Shown here in pieces: positions 16,498-25,862 of a stretch of 64,000 nucleotides of DNA; within the stretch, counting starts at the first letter, position 1, and every line of letters starts with the position of its first letter. Made by a program: the position numbers and the translations under genes. The notes below the pieces were generated by a model. The model was not told the DNA's origin, did no database searches, and was given only the letters and a program-made list of their open reading frames with translations. Origin of the DNA: an uncultured Lachnospiraceae bacterium (GTDB lineage Bacteria > Bacillota > Clostridia > Lachnospirales > Lachnospiraceae); assembly GCA_947589315.1 (NCBI GenBank), contig CANPZE010000003.1, forward strand, positions 41,235 through 105,234, written 5' to 3'.

Positions 16498-18345
16498 TTA
16501 ATATAGCAGCTGGGCATTCTCCTGGTAATATTTTGCCTGGCAGCGGAACATTTCGGCATATTTTCCATTTAATCCCATCAGCTCCTGATGGGTGCCCTGC
16601 TCAACAATCTCTCCCTGCTCAAACATATAGATCCGGTCGGCGTCCCGGGTGGTAGAAAGACGGTGGGAGATAAATATAACCGCCGCATCCCCTGCTTTGT
16701 GGAGCATATTCTGATTCAACAGATATTCTGCCTTGGGATCCAAGGCACTGGAAGGCTCATCCAGAATCGCCACCGCCATTTTCTTCCGCCTGGCAAAGAG
16801 ACGGGAGATCGCTACTTTCTGCGCCTCCCCTCCGGAAAGCTGGATCCCTTTATCGTCAAATTCCCTGGTCAAAGGGGTGGCAAGGCCCTGGGGAAGGCTT
16901 TCCAGGCGCTGGGCAAAACCTGCCTTCTCCAAAGCCTGCCTCGCCTCTTCCTCGGCCTCATGGGGATTGCCCTGACTGAGGCGCATCCTCACATTATCCA
17001 GCAGGGAAGCGGCATAGATCTGATAATCCTGAAAGACCATACCAAACAGTTCCCGGTATTCCTCCGTGGCAAAGGAACGGATATCCTCTCCCCCATAGAA
17101 AATCCCCCCTCCGGTGGCATCATAGAGGCGCAGCAGCAGCTTGACAAATGTGGATTTGCCTGCGCCATTTTCTCCTACCAGGGCGATCCGCTCTCCCGGA
17201 CGGATGGTCATTGTAATATGCTTTAACGTATCCTCCCGGGCGCCGTCATAACGAAAAGACATATCCCGGATCTCCAGTTTTTCTGGCTCCGAGGGAATTT
17301 TCACACTTCCCCGGCTTCCCTCAATCTTACTCTCATATTCCATAAATCTGCGGAAGCGTTCTGTATACTGTCCTACCGTCTGCAGACGCTCCAGGCAGTA
17401 ATTCACACTGTCAAACTTTCCTCTTAAATTAGCCTGGGCATTGTTCAATGCCGCCACATCCCCCAGGAGGATGCTCCCCTTGATCAGCGCCAGATACCCC
17501 AGGTACAGCGGTACGCAGAAAAAGGACAGGAAAGTAAATACGGTGATCCAGTTAGCCAGAGACCAAAAAGCGATCCCTTTTCCTACCCGCTTTGCATTTT
17601 GGATATTATCATCAATTGCCTCGTGGAACTGCTTCTCCAAAGCTGTTTCAATATGGGACAGCTTTAATTCCTTGGCATACTCCGGCTGATAAAACACCCG
17701 CTTAGAATATTGGGCGCGGCGCATAATCTTAGTCTTTTCCACACTATATTCATACTCCAGGGCCATAATCCGAAAACGGGTCACTATATTTACCAGAAAT
17801 CCTACAATGGGAAATATGGCCACCACAGGATCAATGGAAGTGATCAGTCCCGACAGGACTAACACGGTCAATACATTCCGGATCATCCTGGCAAAATCAA
17901 AAATGCAGGTATTCACCATTTCCTCCGACTGGGAGGCTGCCAGAACAAAATCTTCAAAATAAGTATCACAGTCATAGCACATCATATCGATGCCGGACGC
18001 CCGGCGGATCATCTCCTCCTGGATCTGTCCTGTCATCCGTACCAGCCGGGCCTGGGCAAAGCTTTCCGTACACCCATCAAAGGCCATTAACACAGCCATT
18101 CCCAGTGTTGCCCCGGTAACCAGTATCGCTGTTTGTCCAAAGGAAATCCTGGGATCCGTGAGAAACGTAATAAAAGCCCTGAGAAAAACGGTATCCATGC
18201 AGGCATAGCCTATACCGCTGACGGCAAAAAGGGAGATCACCATGATCACAATCCCCCTGTCCTTTTCCAGGGCATAGCGCAGCACATAGGATACATTGGA
18301 AAGCAGACGCCGGACAGGTACCTTCTCCTTCTCATTCAGTTTCAT
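16498..18345 (-). CDS. ABC exporter half-transporter, permease fused to ATPase (second of a pair)
   Basis: 615 residues. An N-terminal six-span membrane domain (about 1-320) is followed by an ATPase with Walker A GENGAGKST, signature LSGGEAQK, Walker B AILDEPSSALDP and the switch histidine in ISHRLSTTRDADR. All catalytic motifs are intact. The ATG at 18345 has GGAGGTG 6 nt upstream and lies 14 nt inside the end of the preceding ABC gene, so translational coupling and a heterodimer are likely. The longer frame to 18414 has no site. No substrate gene (peptide, lantibiotic) is recognised nearby, so the cargo is unknown. Confidence 0.9.
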   Translation of the reverse strand: MKLNEKEKVPVRRLLSNVSYVLRYALEKDRGIVIMVISLFAVSGIGYACMDTVFLRAFITFLTDPRISFGQTAILVTGATLGMAVLMAFDGCTESFAQARLVRMTGQIQEEMIRRASGIDMMCYDCDTYFEDFVLAASQSEEMVNTCIFDFARMIRNVLTVLVLSGLITSIDPVVAIFPIVGFLVNIVTRFRIMALEYEYSVEKTKIMRRAQYSKRVFYQPEYAKELKLSHIETALEKQFHEAIDDNIQNAKRVGKGIAFWSLANWITVFTFLSFFCVPLYLGYLALIKGSILLGDVAALNNAQANLRGKFDSVNYCLERLQTVGQYTERFRRFMEYESKIEGSRGSVKIPSEPEKLEIRDMSFRYDGAREDTLKHITMTIRPGERIALVGENGAGKSTFVKLLLRLYDATGGGIFYGGEDIRSFATEEYRELFGMVFQDYQIYAASLLDNVRMRLSQGNPHEAEEEARQALEKAGFAQRLESLPQGLATPLTREFDDKGIQLSGGEAQKVAISRLFARRKKMAVAILDEPSSALDPKAEYLLNQNMLHKAGDAAVIFISHRLSTTRDADRIYMFEQGEIVEQGTHQELMGLNGKYAEMFRCQAKYYQENAQLLY

Positions 18346-20230
18346 ACAATACACCTCCCATCGTATCCTGATAATTCTGAGCCTGTAACCGGAACATAGC
18401 GGCATAACGTCCATTTTTTGCCATCAATTCCTGATGGCTCCCCTCCTCAACGATCCTCCCCTGTTCCAGGAACAGGATCCGGTCCGCCATCCTGGCAGAA
18501 GACATCCTGTGGGAAATGAAAAATACAGTCTTTCCCTGGGAGGCCTCCATCATATTCCGGTACATATTATACTCGGCAATCGGATCCAGAGCGCTGGAGG
18601 GCTCATCCAGGATCACAATAGCCGGATTTTTGGCAAAGACACGGGCGATAGCGATCTTCTGGGCCTGCCCGCCGGAACAGACAAACCCTTCCTCATCAAA
18701 TTCCTTTGTCAACATGGTGTAGATCCCCTTGGGAAGACGTTCCAGCACATCACCGAATCCCGCCCTGCCCAAAGCCTCTTCCACCAGCCGTTCCTCCTGC
18801 TCTCCTTCCGGAGACCGCATCAATACATTCTCTGCCAGGGACAAGGCAAATATCTGAAAATCCTGGAACACCGTCCCAAAGCAGTCCCGGTACTCCTGCT
18901 GCCGATATTCTGTAATGGGATGGCCTCCTGCCAGGATCTGTCCCTGCGTCAAAGGATAAAGACCCATTAAAAGCTTCATCAGGGTGGTCTTGCCGGCTCC
19001 GTTCTCCCCTACCAGAGCCACATGCTCTCCGGAATGGATCTGAACGGATAGATTTTCCAGCACCGGCCTGTCGCTCCCAGGATAGGTATACGTCACTCTC
19101 TCCAGAGACAACTCTCCCATATCCTTTCCGGGCTGCCGCCATCCTTCCCTGCCTTCCTTCCGCTCTTCGCCGGCATCTCCCAATGCCGCCCTGCCCTCAC
19201 GCAGCTCCTCTGGTTCATATTCCAGAAAATCCCGGAGATTATCCATGTACAGACAGCGTTTCCCCGCCTCGCTAAAAAAGGTGATCCCATCTCCCACAGC
19301 CCCAGAGACATACCCAATGGCTGAAATCATTGCCACATAGGGAGCCGCCGCCGGGACTCCGGAAATTTTAAGGCAATAGGTAATATACAGATAGGAACCC
19401 AGGGTAACCAGGCCCACAAATACCAATGTTTCCAAGGCCCGATAGCGCACGATCCGGCTGCGGTGGAGGCGGTTCACCTCATATCTCTGTTCATATCCCT
19501 CCTGGTGCTGTCGGAACAATACCGGAGCCATGGGATACAGGCGAAGCTCTCCGGCATATTTTTTCTCATAGAACACCCTCTTGGCATATTCCATCTGCCG
19601 TTTTCCCGGGGTCGCTTCCCGGCGCAGCATAAACTCCTCCCTGCTTTGAAGCACGCCAAAATACAGGCTTCCACAGACTGGCGGTATAGCAAAGAGCAGA
19701 AGCAGAGGGTCTACGGATACCACGATCCCCATAGCGGTCATGGCGCCTGCCAGCCTTCCTATTCCCCAGGTAAAGAAACGCATCCCCCACCAGCCATACT
19801 CCAGGCATTCATCCAACGCCCGGGAAAATCTATCATAAAACTCCGGTGTCTCATACTGGCGGATTCCCAAGGTCTTAGCCTTACAGATCACTTTACCAAA
19901 AATATACCGGTATATCTTCATCTCGGAGATCCGGACGTAATATGCATGTCCCGCAGAAGTCAGATGGATTACAATATGGATCAGGCAGAATGCCGTCACC
20001 ATCCATGCCAGCTTCCGGTAATCAATCCCCTTTTCAATACATTCATAGATATATTTGATCAGATAAATGGCAAAGCAGGCATTAAAGATCCCCTCGGTGA
20101 TTTCTTTATAAAAGCTGTAGATGACAGTTCCTTTGTCTGCCCGGAAGATTTCTGCGATGGCAAATTGGATACTGTTAAAGATATGGCGGTCGCCATATGC
20201 TTTCTTTTCTTTTGTTTCTGCAGATTCCAT
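18332..20230 (-). CDS. ABC exporter half-transporter, permease fused to ATPase (first of a pair)
   Basis: 632 residues. The N-terminal membrane domain is followed by a charged Glu/Arg/Gly linker (about 345-375) and an ATPase with Walker A GENGAGKTT, signature CSGGQAQK, Walker B VILDEPSSALDP and ISHRMSSARMADR. It resembles its partner downstream, most closely in the ATPase, suggesting an old duplication. AAGGAGG lies 10 nt before the ATG. It probably pairs with the downstream half-transporter. Both sites look hydrolysis-competent, unlike many heterodimers with one degenerate site. Confidence 0.9.
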   Translation of the reverse strand: MESAETKEKKAYGDRHIFNSIQFAIAEIFRADKGTVIYSFYKEITEGIFNACFAIYLIKYIYECIEKGIDYRKLAWMVTAFCLIHIVIHLTSAGHAYYVRISEMKIYRYIFGKVICKAKTLGIRQYETPEFYDRFSRALDECLEYGWWGMRFFTWGIGRLAGAMTAMGIVVSVDPLLLLFAIPPVCGSLYFGVLQSREEFMLRREATPGKRQMEYAKRVFYEKKYAGELRLYPMAPVLFRQHQEGYEQRYEVNRLHRSRIVRYRALETLVFVGLVTLGSYLYITYCLKISGVPAAAPYVAMISAIGYVSGAVGDGITFFSEAGKRCLYMDNLRDFLEYEPEELREGRAALGDAGEERKEGREGWRQPGKDMGELSLERVTYTYPGSDRPVLENLSVQIHSGEHVALVGENGAGKTTLMKLLMGLYPLTQGQILAGGHPITEYRQQEYRDCFGTVFQDFQIFALSLAENVLMRSPEGEQEERLVEEALGRAGFGDVLERLPKGIYTMLTKEFDEEGFVCSGGQAQKIAIARVFAKNPAIVILDEPSSALDPIAEYNMYRNMMEASQGKTVFFISHRMSSARMADRILFLEQGRIVEEGSHQELMAKNGRYAAMFRLQAQNYQDTMGGVLYETE

Positions 20231-20246
20231 TAACTCTTTTCCTCCT

Positions 20247-21077
20247 TTAGCAATAAACGCTTTTCAGCCGGGCGATCTCCGCCTCATAGCCGGCCAGGTC
20301 ATTGGGCGTCTCCAGGTAAAACGGCAGTTCCCGCAGCTTCTCATGATTAATTATGGCTTCAAAGGCTTCCATGCCCAAATATCCCTCTCCCAGCTTCTCA
20401 TGCCGGTCCTTATGGCTTCCTATCGGATTCTTGCTATCGTTGAGATGGATCGCCTGCAGCCGCTCCAGGCCAATGATACGGTCAAATTCCTGCAATACCT
20501 GATCCAGCTGTCCTGCAATGTCATAGCCGCCGTCAAACACATGGCAGGTATCAAGGCACACTCCTAACCTGTCAGGATCCTCCACAGCTTCTATAATGCG
20601 CTGCAGTTCCTCAAAGTTCCTGCCAACCTCGCTGCCCTTCCCCGCCATAGTCTCCAACAACACCGGTGTAGAAAATGGATGCTGGAAAATGCGGTCCAGC
20701 AGATCAGCGATCATAGCGATCCCTGCATCCACTCCCTGTTGGACATGGCTTCCCGGATGGAAGTTATAGCGGCTTCCCGGAATATGCTCCAAACGCCTTA
20801 AATCATCCAACATAATATCGTAGGCAAAGTTCCGGATGTCTTCCTCTTTAGAACAGGGATTCAGCGTATACGGCGCGTGGGCCAGCGGGTCTGCGATCCC
20901 ATTCTCTCTGGCAAAGGCAAGATACCGTCCGATATCTTGCAGATCCCATTCCCTGGCTTTTCCTCCTCTGGGATTTCTGGTAAAAAACTGAAAACAATTG
21001 GCTCCGATCCTTTTCGCCTCCTGTCCCATATGTAAAAATCCCTGGGAAGAAGACAAATGGCAGCCTATTTTTAGCAT
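20247..21077 (-). CDS. nfo: Endonuclease IV (AP endonuclease)
   Basis: 276 residues, the usual length. [15 protein letters not shown] starts the TIM barrel, and the zinc-binding motifs [31 protein letters not shown] and [17 protein letters not shown] are all present. It cuts DNA 5' of abasic sites in base excision repair. The ATG at 21077 matches the family start; the open frame to 21110 would read through a hairpin. The GAGGGG site is about 11 nt away and lies in the 3' arm of that hairpin, so translation may depend on its folding. Confidence 0.92.
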   Translation of the reverse strand: MLKIGCHLSSSQGFLHMGQEAKRIGANCFQFFTRNPRGGKAREWDLQDIGRYLAFARENGIADPLAHAPYTLNPCSKEEDIRNFAYDIMLDDLRRLEHIPGSRYNFHPGSHVQQGVDAGIAMIADLLDRIFQHPFSTPVLLETMAGKGSEVGRNFEELQRIIEAVEDPDRLGVCLDTCHVFDGGYDIAGQLDQVLQEFDRIIGLERLQAIHLNDSKNPIGSHKDRHEKLGEGYLGMEAFEAIINHEKLRELPFYLETPNDLAGYEAEIARLKSVYC

Positions 21078-21088
21078 AAGACAACACA

Positions 21089-21132
21089 CCCCTCTTACTG
21101 ATAGTGTCACGATTCTATCATACTAAGAGGGG
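21089..21132 (-). terminator. Hairpin between metA and nfo (terminator or 5' regulatory stem)
   Basis: Two nested arms, CCCCTCTTA/TAAGAGGGG (21089-21097, 21124-21132) and TGATAG/CTATCA (21099-21104, 21115-21120), give a 15-bp interrupted stem. On the minus strand a T-rich stretch follows, so it may end metA transcripts. Its 3' arm contains the GAGGGG that could serve as the nfo ribosome binding site. Confidence 0.6.
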
Positions 21133-21169
21133 AAATGCAAAACAATATAAGATAATCCTATGATATTTA

Positions 21170-22102
21170 TCATTTCTTTAAAATTTCCTGCGTACTAATA
21201 AACTCAAAGGGAGTACTCTGGTATACGTAATAATTGATCCAATTGGAATACAGGGCGTTGGAAGCAGCCCTCCAACGCAGGAGCGGCCGCTTTGTCTCAT
21301 CGTCTCCGGGATAATAATTAACCGGAAGTTCTATCGGAAGGTTCTTGGCTTTGTCCCGCTTGTACTCTATATCCAGCGTCAGCCGGTCATATTCCAGATG
21401 CCCCAGGATAAAAATCTGTTTGCCGTCCTGGGCGATCAAAAGCAGTTCTCCCGCCTCCTGGGAATCTGCCAGGACAGTCAGGCTGTCGCAGGCCTGGATC
21501 TCCTCATGGCAGACACCGGTATAGCGGGAATGAGGCGCATAAAACACATCATCAAATCCCCGTACCAACGGAATCTTCCGGTGATGGACCTGATGCTCAT
21601 AGATCCCAAAGATCTTCTTATCCAACAGATATTTGTGGATCCCATAATGATAATACAATCCCGCCTGGGCGCCCCAGCAGATATGCAGGGTAGAGGTGAC
21701 ATTCGTCTTAGACCACTCCATGATCTGGGTCAGTTCGTCCCAATACTGTACTTCCTCATATTCCAGATGTTCTACCGGCGCCCCGGTGATGATCAGGCCG
21801 TCAAAGTTTTTATATTTTACCTGCTGAAAAGTTTTATAGAAGTCATTAAGATGGCTGACCGGCGTATTCTTCCCGATGTAACTGGCCGTTGTCAGAAAGG
21901 TTACCTCCATCTGCAGGGGTGTGTTAGACAAGCTTCGCATCATCTGGATCTCAGTGTCCTCTTTCAGGGGCATCAGGTTTAAAATCGCAATATGTAATGG
22001 ACGGATGTTCTGAGTAATAGCGCGGGTCTCGTCCATGATAAAAATATTTTCATTTTCCATGATCTTCTTAGCAGGAAGATCGTTTCTGACCTTAATCGGC
22101 AT
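21170..22102 (-). CDS. metA: Homoserine O-acyltransferase (MetA family, predicted acetyl-CoA specific)
   Basis: 310 residues. The catalytic cysteine is C142 in STLHICWGAQAG, with downstream His and Glu in the LGHLEYD region. Residue 111 is Glu (ITGAPVE); in this family Glu at 111 marks use of acetyl-CoA whereas Gly marks succinyl-CoA, so O-acetylhomoserine is the likely product. It feeds methionine synthesis. AAGGAG lies 7 nt before the ATG at 22102; an upstream in-frame start 6 nt earlier is less well placed. It follows ligA by 46 nt. No SAM riboswitch is seen in this short gap. Confidence 0.93.
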   Translation of the reverse strand: MPIKVRNDLPAKKIMENENIFIMDETRAITQNIRPLHIAILNLMPLKEDTEIQMMRSLSNTPLQMEVTFLTTASYIGKNTPVSHLNDFYKTFQQVKYKNFDGLIITGAPVEHLEYEEVQYWDELTQIMEWSKTNVTSTLHICWGAQAGLYYHYGIHKYLLDKKIFGIYEHQVHHRKIPLVRGFDDVFYAPHSRYTGVCHEEIQACDSLTVLADSQEAGELLLIAQDGKQIFILGHLEYDRLTLDIEYKRDKAKNLPIELPVNYYPGDDETKRPLLRWRAASNALYSNWINYYVYQSTPFEFISTQEILKK

Positions 22103-22148
22103 AATCAAACTCCTTTCTCCTGTCTGCCGTAAAACAGCGTACGCTGTA

Positions 22149-24110
22149 TCACACTTCCATTCCCATCCGTTCCATGATCTCTTCTTCTGTTATGATCGCA
22201 ATCTCCAGTTCCTTTGCCTTTTTATTCTTCGAGGAATTGCTGCCGGGGTCATTGTTGATAAGATAATCTGTCTTGGAAGTGACGCTTCCTGTCACCTTGC
22301 CTCCTCTTGCCTCAATAGCCTCCTTCAACGCCCCCCGGTTGGGGAAATGCTCCAGAGAACCGGTAATAACAAATACCTGTCCCTCAAGGTTAGCGTCCGT
22401 TTCCTCTTCCTTCTCCTCCTGTAATGTGATCAGAGAGAGCAAGTCATCCACCGTCCGGTTATTCTCCTGAGACTGAAAAAAGCGGACAAAGGACTGGGCG
22501 ATCACTTCACCAACCCCGTCAATCTCTGTTAATTCTGTGACAGAGGCATGGCGGAGCCGCTCCAGGTCATTATGAAAGGCGCGGCTGATCATTTTGGCAT
22601 TGGACAGACCGATATTTGCGATCCCCAGGCTATATAGAAACTTAGCCGTTGTAACTGTCCTCGCATTTTCAATAGCGGCCATCAGCTTTTGGAAGGATTT
22701 CTCCCCAAAGCCTTCCATTGCAATAATCTCCTCCCGATATTTTCCCAGGCGGAACAGATCCCCCAGCCTGTGGATCATTCCTTTGGACAAAAATTTTTCA
22801 ATGGTTGCCTCCGACAAGCCATCGATATTCATGGCGTCCCGGCTGACAAATAATGTCAGTGACTTAATTTTCTTGGCCAGACATTCGGGATTCGGACAAA
22901 GCAGGACTTCCACCTCATTTTCTTTCTGGATCCGGGTAGCTCCGCCGCATACCGGGCAATGGCAGGGAATCGGCAGCGTCCCGCTCCTGGTAAGGTTCTC
23001 CGCAATCTGAGGGATGATCATATTAGCCTTGTACACCTGAATCTCATCCCCGATCCCCAGCTCCAGCTCCCGTACAATACTGATATTATGGACACTGGCC
23101 CGGCTGACTGTAGTCCCCTCCAGTTCCACCGGTTCAAAGATCGCCACGGGATTGATCAGCCCGGTGCGGGAAGCGCTCCACTCCATTTCCAGAAGATGCG
23201 TCTCGGCTATCTCGTCCGCCCATTTAAAGGCAATGGCATTGCGGGGAAATTTGGAGGTCGTCCCCAGGCTTTCTCCATAGGCAATATCATCCATCAGGAG
23301 CACCAATCCATCGGAGGGAAAATCATTGCTGCGGATCCGTTCCGAAAACCCCTCCACAGCCTCTTCCACATTTCCGGCATTTACCCTCTGATATTCCACC
23401 ACCTCAAAGCCCAGCTTCTGCAGGAATGTCATTTTATTTTCCTGGGAATTTGCAAAATCCTGTCCCTGGGCCTGAACTAAGGCAAAGGCAAAAAAAGAGA
23501 CCTTCCGCTGGGCTGTGATCTGGCTATTCAGCTGGCGCACCGTTCCGCTGCACAAATTTCTCGGATTCTTGTACTGCTCTTCCTGTGACAGGCTCTGGTT
23601 GATCCGTTCAAATTCACTGTAGGAGATCACAGCCTCTCCGCGCAGCACCAGTCTCCCCAAAAAGGGAATAGACAGGGGAAGGTTCTGGAAGGTTCTGGCA
23701 TTATTGGTGATCACCTCTCCCACCTGGCCGTTGCCCCGGGTGACGGCCTTGGCCAGCTGTCCGTTCTCATAGGTAAGCACAATCGTCAACCCATCCATTT
23801 TCCAGGACAGAAGCCCCTCCTGGTCCCCCAGCCACTGGGCCAGCTGCTCTGGCTCCTTAGTCTTGTCCAGCGAAAGCATCGGCGCAAGATGGGCCTCTTT
23901 AGGCAGTTCGCTCACCACCTGGTAGCCCACCCGCTGGGTAGGGCTGCCAGCCAAAACCGTGCCTGTCTCCTTCTCTAAAGCTGCCAGTTCATCATAGAGG
24001 GTATCGTATTCCAGATTCGTCATAATCTCATCCTGCCCCTGATAGTACACTCTGGCCGCCCGATCCAGCTGTTTTACCAGCTCTTTCATCCGTTTGATCT
24101 TTTCAGTCAT
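22149..24110 (-). CDS. ligA: NAD+-dependent DNA ligase, divergent LigA
   Basis: 653 residues with the full architecture: adenylation domain, OB fold, four-cysteine zinc finger (CPVCG with CPNPEC), HhH repeats and a C-terminal BRCT domain. The nucleotidyl lysine is K104 in SWKMDGLTIV. Several positions that are near-invariant in LigA are changed: the Glu two residues before the lysine is Ser102, TRGDG is TRGNG (125-128 region), GEDVT is GEVIT, and SLDNA is SLDKT. It may be a second, specialised ligase rather than the essential replicative one. It overlaps the upstream pseudouridine synthase gene by 8 nt and precedes metA. Confidence 0.85.
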   Translation of the reverse strand: MTEKIKRMKELVKQLDRAARVYYQGQDEIMTNLEYDTLYDELAALEKETGTVLAGSPTQRVGYQVVSELPKEAHLAPMLSLDKTKEPEQLAQWLGDQEGLLSWKMDGLTIVLTYENGQLAKAVTRGNGQVGEVITNNARTFQNLPLSIPFLGRLVLRGEAVISYSEFERINQSLSQEEQYKNPRNLCSGTVRQLNSQITAQRKVSFFAFALVQAQGQDFANSQENKMTFLQKLGFEVVEYQRVNAGNVEEAVEGFSERIRSNDFPSDGLVLLMDDIAYGESLGTTSKFPRNAIAFKWADEIAETHLLEMEWSASRTGLINPVAIFEPVELEGTTVSRASVHNISIVRELELGIGDEIQVYKANMIIPQIAENLTRSGTLPIPCHCPVCGGATRIQKENEVEVLLCPNPECLAKKIKSLTLFVSRDAMNIDGLSEATIEKFLSKGMIHRLGDLFRLGKYREEIIAMEGFGEKSFQKLMAAIENARTVTTAKFLYSLGIANIGLSNAKMISRAFHNDLERLRHASVTELTEIDGVGEVIAQSFVRFFQSQENNRTVDDLLSLITLQEEKEEETDANLEGQVFVITGSLEHFPNRGALKEAIEARGGKVTGSVTSKTDYLINNDPGSNSSKNKKAKELEIAIITEEEIMERMGMEV

Positions 24111-24855
24111 ATAACTGCCCCTTCAATTCTCTAATCTCTTCCCGGGTCAATTCCCGATATCTTCCTTTTCTTAACCCCTCCAGGGTGATATTCATAACCC
24201 TGTCCCTACGGAGCATAACCACACGGTACCCAAAATATTCACACATACGCCGGATCTGCCGGTTCAAGCCCTGAGTAAGGATGATGCGGAAGCTGTCATC
24301 GCCGACCTTCCATACCTTGCAGGGCTTTGTCACCGTGTCCAGTATGGGAACCCCCTGCGCCATTTCCCGCAGGAAATCCTCTGTCAGCTTCCGGTTTACC
24401 TGGACAAAGTACTCCTTCTCATGACCATAACGCCCCCGCTGGATCCGCTGGGCCACCCCTCCCTGGTTCGTCAGGAGCAGCAGTCCTTCGGAACCCTGGT
24501 CCAGCCTTCCCACTGGGTACACCCGTTTAGGATATTGGATATAGTCAATCACATTCATCACCTTTTCCCCATTTTCTTCCCGGGCCGTGGTGCAGATAAC
24601 ACCCTTAGGCTTATAGAATGCCAGATAGATCTCCTCCTGTTCCTTTTCCACTTCCTGTCCATCCACAGTCACTCTCTGTCCCGGCAAAACCCGGCTTCCC
24701 GGTTGGGCAGGGCTTCCGTCAATGCAGACCCTTCCCTGGTCCAGCAGGCGGTCTCCCTCTCTGCGGGAACACACTCCGGCCTCGCTGAGGAACTTATTGA
24801 TCCGCACTCCGGCTGCCTGCCCTGTGCCTTCCCTATCTGTTCTGCTGCTTTCCAT
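24103..24855 (-). CDS. rRNA pseudouridine synthase (RsuA/RluB/RluF family)
   Basis: 250 residues: an N-terminal S4 RNA-binding domain (INKFLSEAGVCSRREGDRLL) and a catalytic domain with VGRLDQGSEGLLLLTN, whose Asp is the catalytic residue, then LTQGLNRQIRRMCEYFGY. It isomerises uridine in 23S or 16S rRNA; RluF is the closest match by eye. The ATG at 24855 has GGAGG 8 nt upstream; the longer frame to 24915 would cross the terminator of the preceding gene. It overlaps ligA by 8 nt. Confidence 0.88.
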   Translation of the reverse strand: MESSRTDREGTGQAAGVRINKFLSEAGVCSRREGDRLLDQGRVCIDGSPAQPGSRVLPGQRVTVDGQEVEKEQEEIYLAFYKPKGVICTTAREENGEKVMNVIDYIQYPKRVYPVGRLDQGSEGLLLLTNQGGVAQRIQRGRYGHEKEYFVQVNRKLTEDFLREMAQGVPILDTVTKPCKVWKVGDDSFRIILTQGLNRQIRRMCEYFGYRVVMLRRDRVMNITLEGLRKGRYRELTREEIRELKGQLYD

Positions 24856-24897
24856 GTTCCGGTCCTCCCTGCCATGTTCTGGGTATTCTCTTTTCAG

Positions 24898-24938
24898 AAA
24901 AAGGGGCTGCCGCATCAGCCTTTTGCATGCAGCGCCCC
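24898..24938 (-). terminator. Rho-independent terminator after the membrane-anchored unknown gene
   Basis: On the minus strand GGGG..CTGC (24929-24938) pairs with GCAGCCCC (24903-24910) with a small bulge, followed by TTTTT (24898-24902). It lies 30 nt past the stop at 24968 and argues against the longer pseudouridine synthase start. Confidence 0.65.
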
Positions 24939-24967
24939 CTCTTTATCTGTTCTATATGAATACGGAA

Positions 24968-25642
24968 TCATTCCGTCTTACTGTCCTGTGACGGCTCATC
25001 GACACTCTCCAGCATATCGTAAAACTCCCGTACCTTACTATCCGAACTTTTCACCGTCTCCAGCTTTCTCTGTACCGTATCGATCAGCTCCTTAACCTCC
25101 GGAGAAGCATCCAGCTCCTCAATGAACCTCTGCTCCTTAGAATCCAAGGTTCCAAGATAGATCTGGAAGCGGTCGTTTTCATCCAGCTTTACATACAATG
25201 CAGTCAGAGACGGCACCCGGGTGTCAATGTCATAAAGCTTTACATCACAGTAAGCGTATACCCGATAGGCTCCTTTGGTCGCGCCGTCCAGGATCTTACA
25301 CTGTATATTTTCATATTTTTCAATATACTCTGCATCGGCCATCAGCTTGGTCTCCTCTATATTAGAGACATCACTGACATAGCTTTTCAGCGTTTCCATG
25401 TCCACCCGCTGCTTGCCATCCATATATCCCGCCACTAAGGCTTCTATCTCTTCCTGGATATCTTTTGTGGTCTTGCCGGACACGGCCTTGATCGCGCCGA
25501 AAGTAGCCGTATCGGAATCCGCAGTCTCTGTCCGAAGCCTTCCTGTAGAAAAATTTGGTGCCAGCATGGAAAATGTACCAAGACCAATTAGCATGATTCC
25601 CAAAGAAAAGAGAACCACTAATTTCTTATATTTTAATCGCAT
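24968..25642 (-). CDS. Membrane-anchored extracytoplasmic protein of unknown function
   Basis: 224 residues, not recognised. A basic start (MRLKYKKL) and one hydrophobic segment (about 9-27, VVLFSLGIMLIGLGTFSML) anchor a mixed alpha/beta extracytoplasmic domain whose middle, CKILDGATKGAYRVYAYCDVK, looks like a cystatin- or NTF2-like sheet, followed by an acidic helical C-terminus. Similar-sized single-span proteins are common in Lachnospiraceae. The ATG at 25642 is weakly supported (AAAGGATG about 11 nt upstream). It is monocistronic, with a terminator downstream and tRNA-Arg upstream. Confidence 0.7.
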   Translation of the reverse strand: MRLKYKKLVVLFSLGIMLIGLGTFSMLAPNFSTGRLRTETADSDTATFGAIKAVSGKTTKDIQEEIEALVAGYMDGKQRVDMETLKSYVSDVSNIEETKLMADAEYIEKYENIQCKILDGATKGAYRVYAYCDVKLYDIDTRVPSLTALYVKLDENDRFQIYLGTLDSKEQRFIEELDASPEVKELIDTVQRKLETVKSSDSKVREFYDMLESVDEPSQDSKTE

Positions 25643-25698
25643 AGAAGGCGCCCATCCTTTCAAAGCACAGGAGCTTCCTTCTCCCGTGTAAAGCATAA

Positions 25699-25772
25699 CG
25701 CATCTAGAGGGACTCGAACCCCCGCTAACATGGTTCCGGAAACCATTGCTCTATCCACTGAGCTATAGATGC
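25699..25772 (-). tRNA. tRNA-Arg (anticodon CCG)
   Basis: A 7-bp acceptor stem GCATCTA/TAGATGC, D-arm AGCTCAGTGGATAGAGC, anticodon stem ATGGT/ACCAT with loop TTCCGGA (anticodon CCG, reading CGG), and T-arm GGGGGTTCGAGTCCCTC are all present on the minus strand. CCA is not encoded. Confidence 0.95.
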
Positions 25773-25815
25773 TTATCCCTTTTGTAAAATATAGAATATT
25801 TACAAAGCGTTAATC

Positions 25816-25844
25816 ATCTTAGCACATTTTATAAATTTTGTAAA
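25816..25844 (-). promoter_or_regulatory. Promoter of tRNA-Arg
   Basis: TTTACA (25839-25844) and TAAGAT (25816-25821) on the minus strand are 17 bp apart, 43 nt before the tRNA. Confidence 0.55.
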
Positions 25845-25862
25845 GCGTTCCGGGAAATTTCC

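Noticed and set aside
18332..18345. Overlap of the two ABC genes as a possible frameshifted fusion
   Set aside because: Each gene has its own complete domains, start and ribosome site; the 14-nt overlap fits coupling.
22134..22147. Perfect 14-bp palindrome ACAGCGTACGCTGT between ligA and metA
   Set aside because: No loop and only three T follow; too weak for a terminator and no known operator match.
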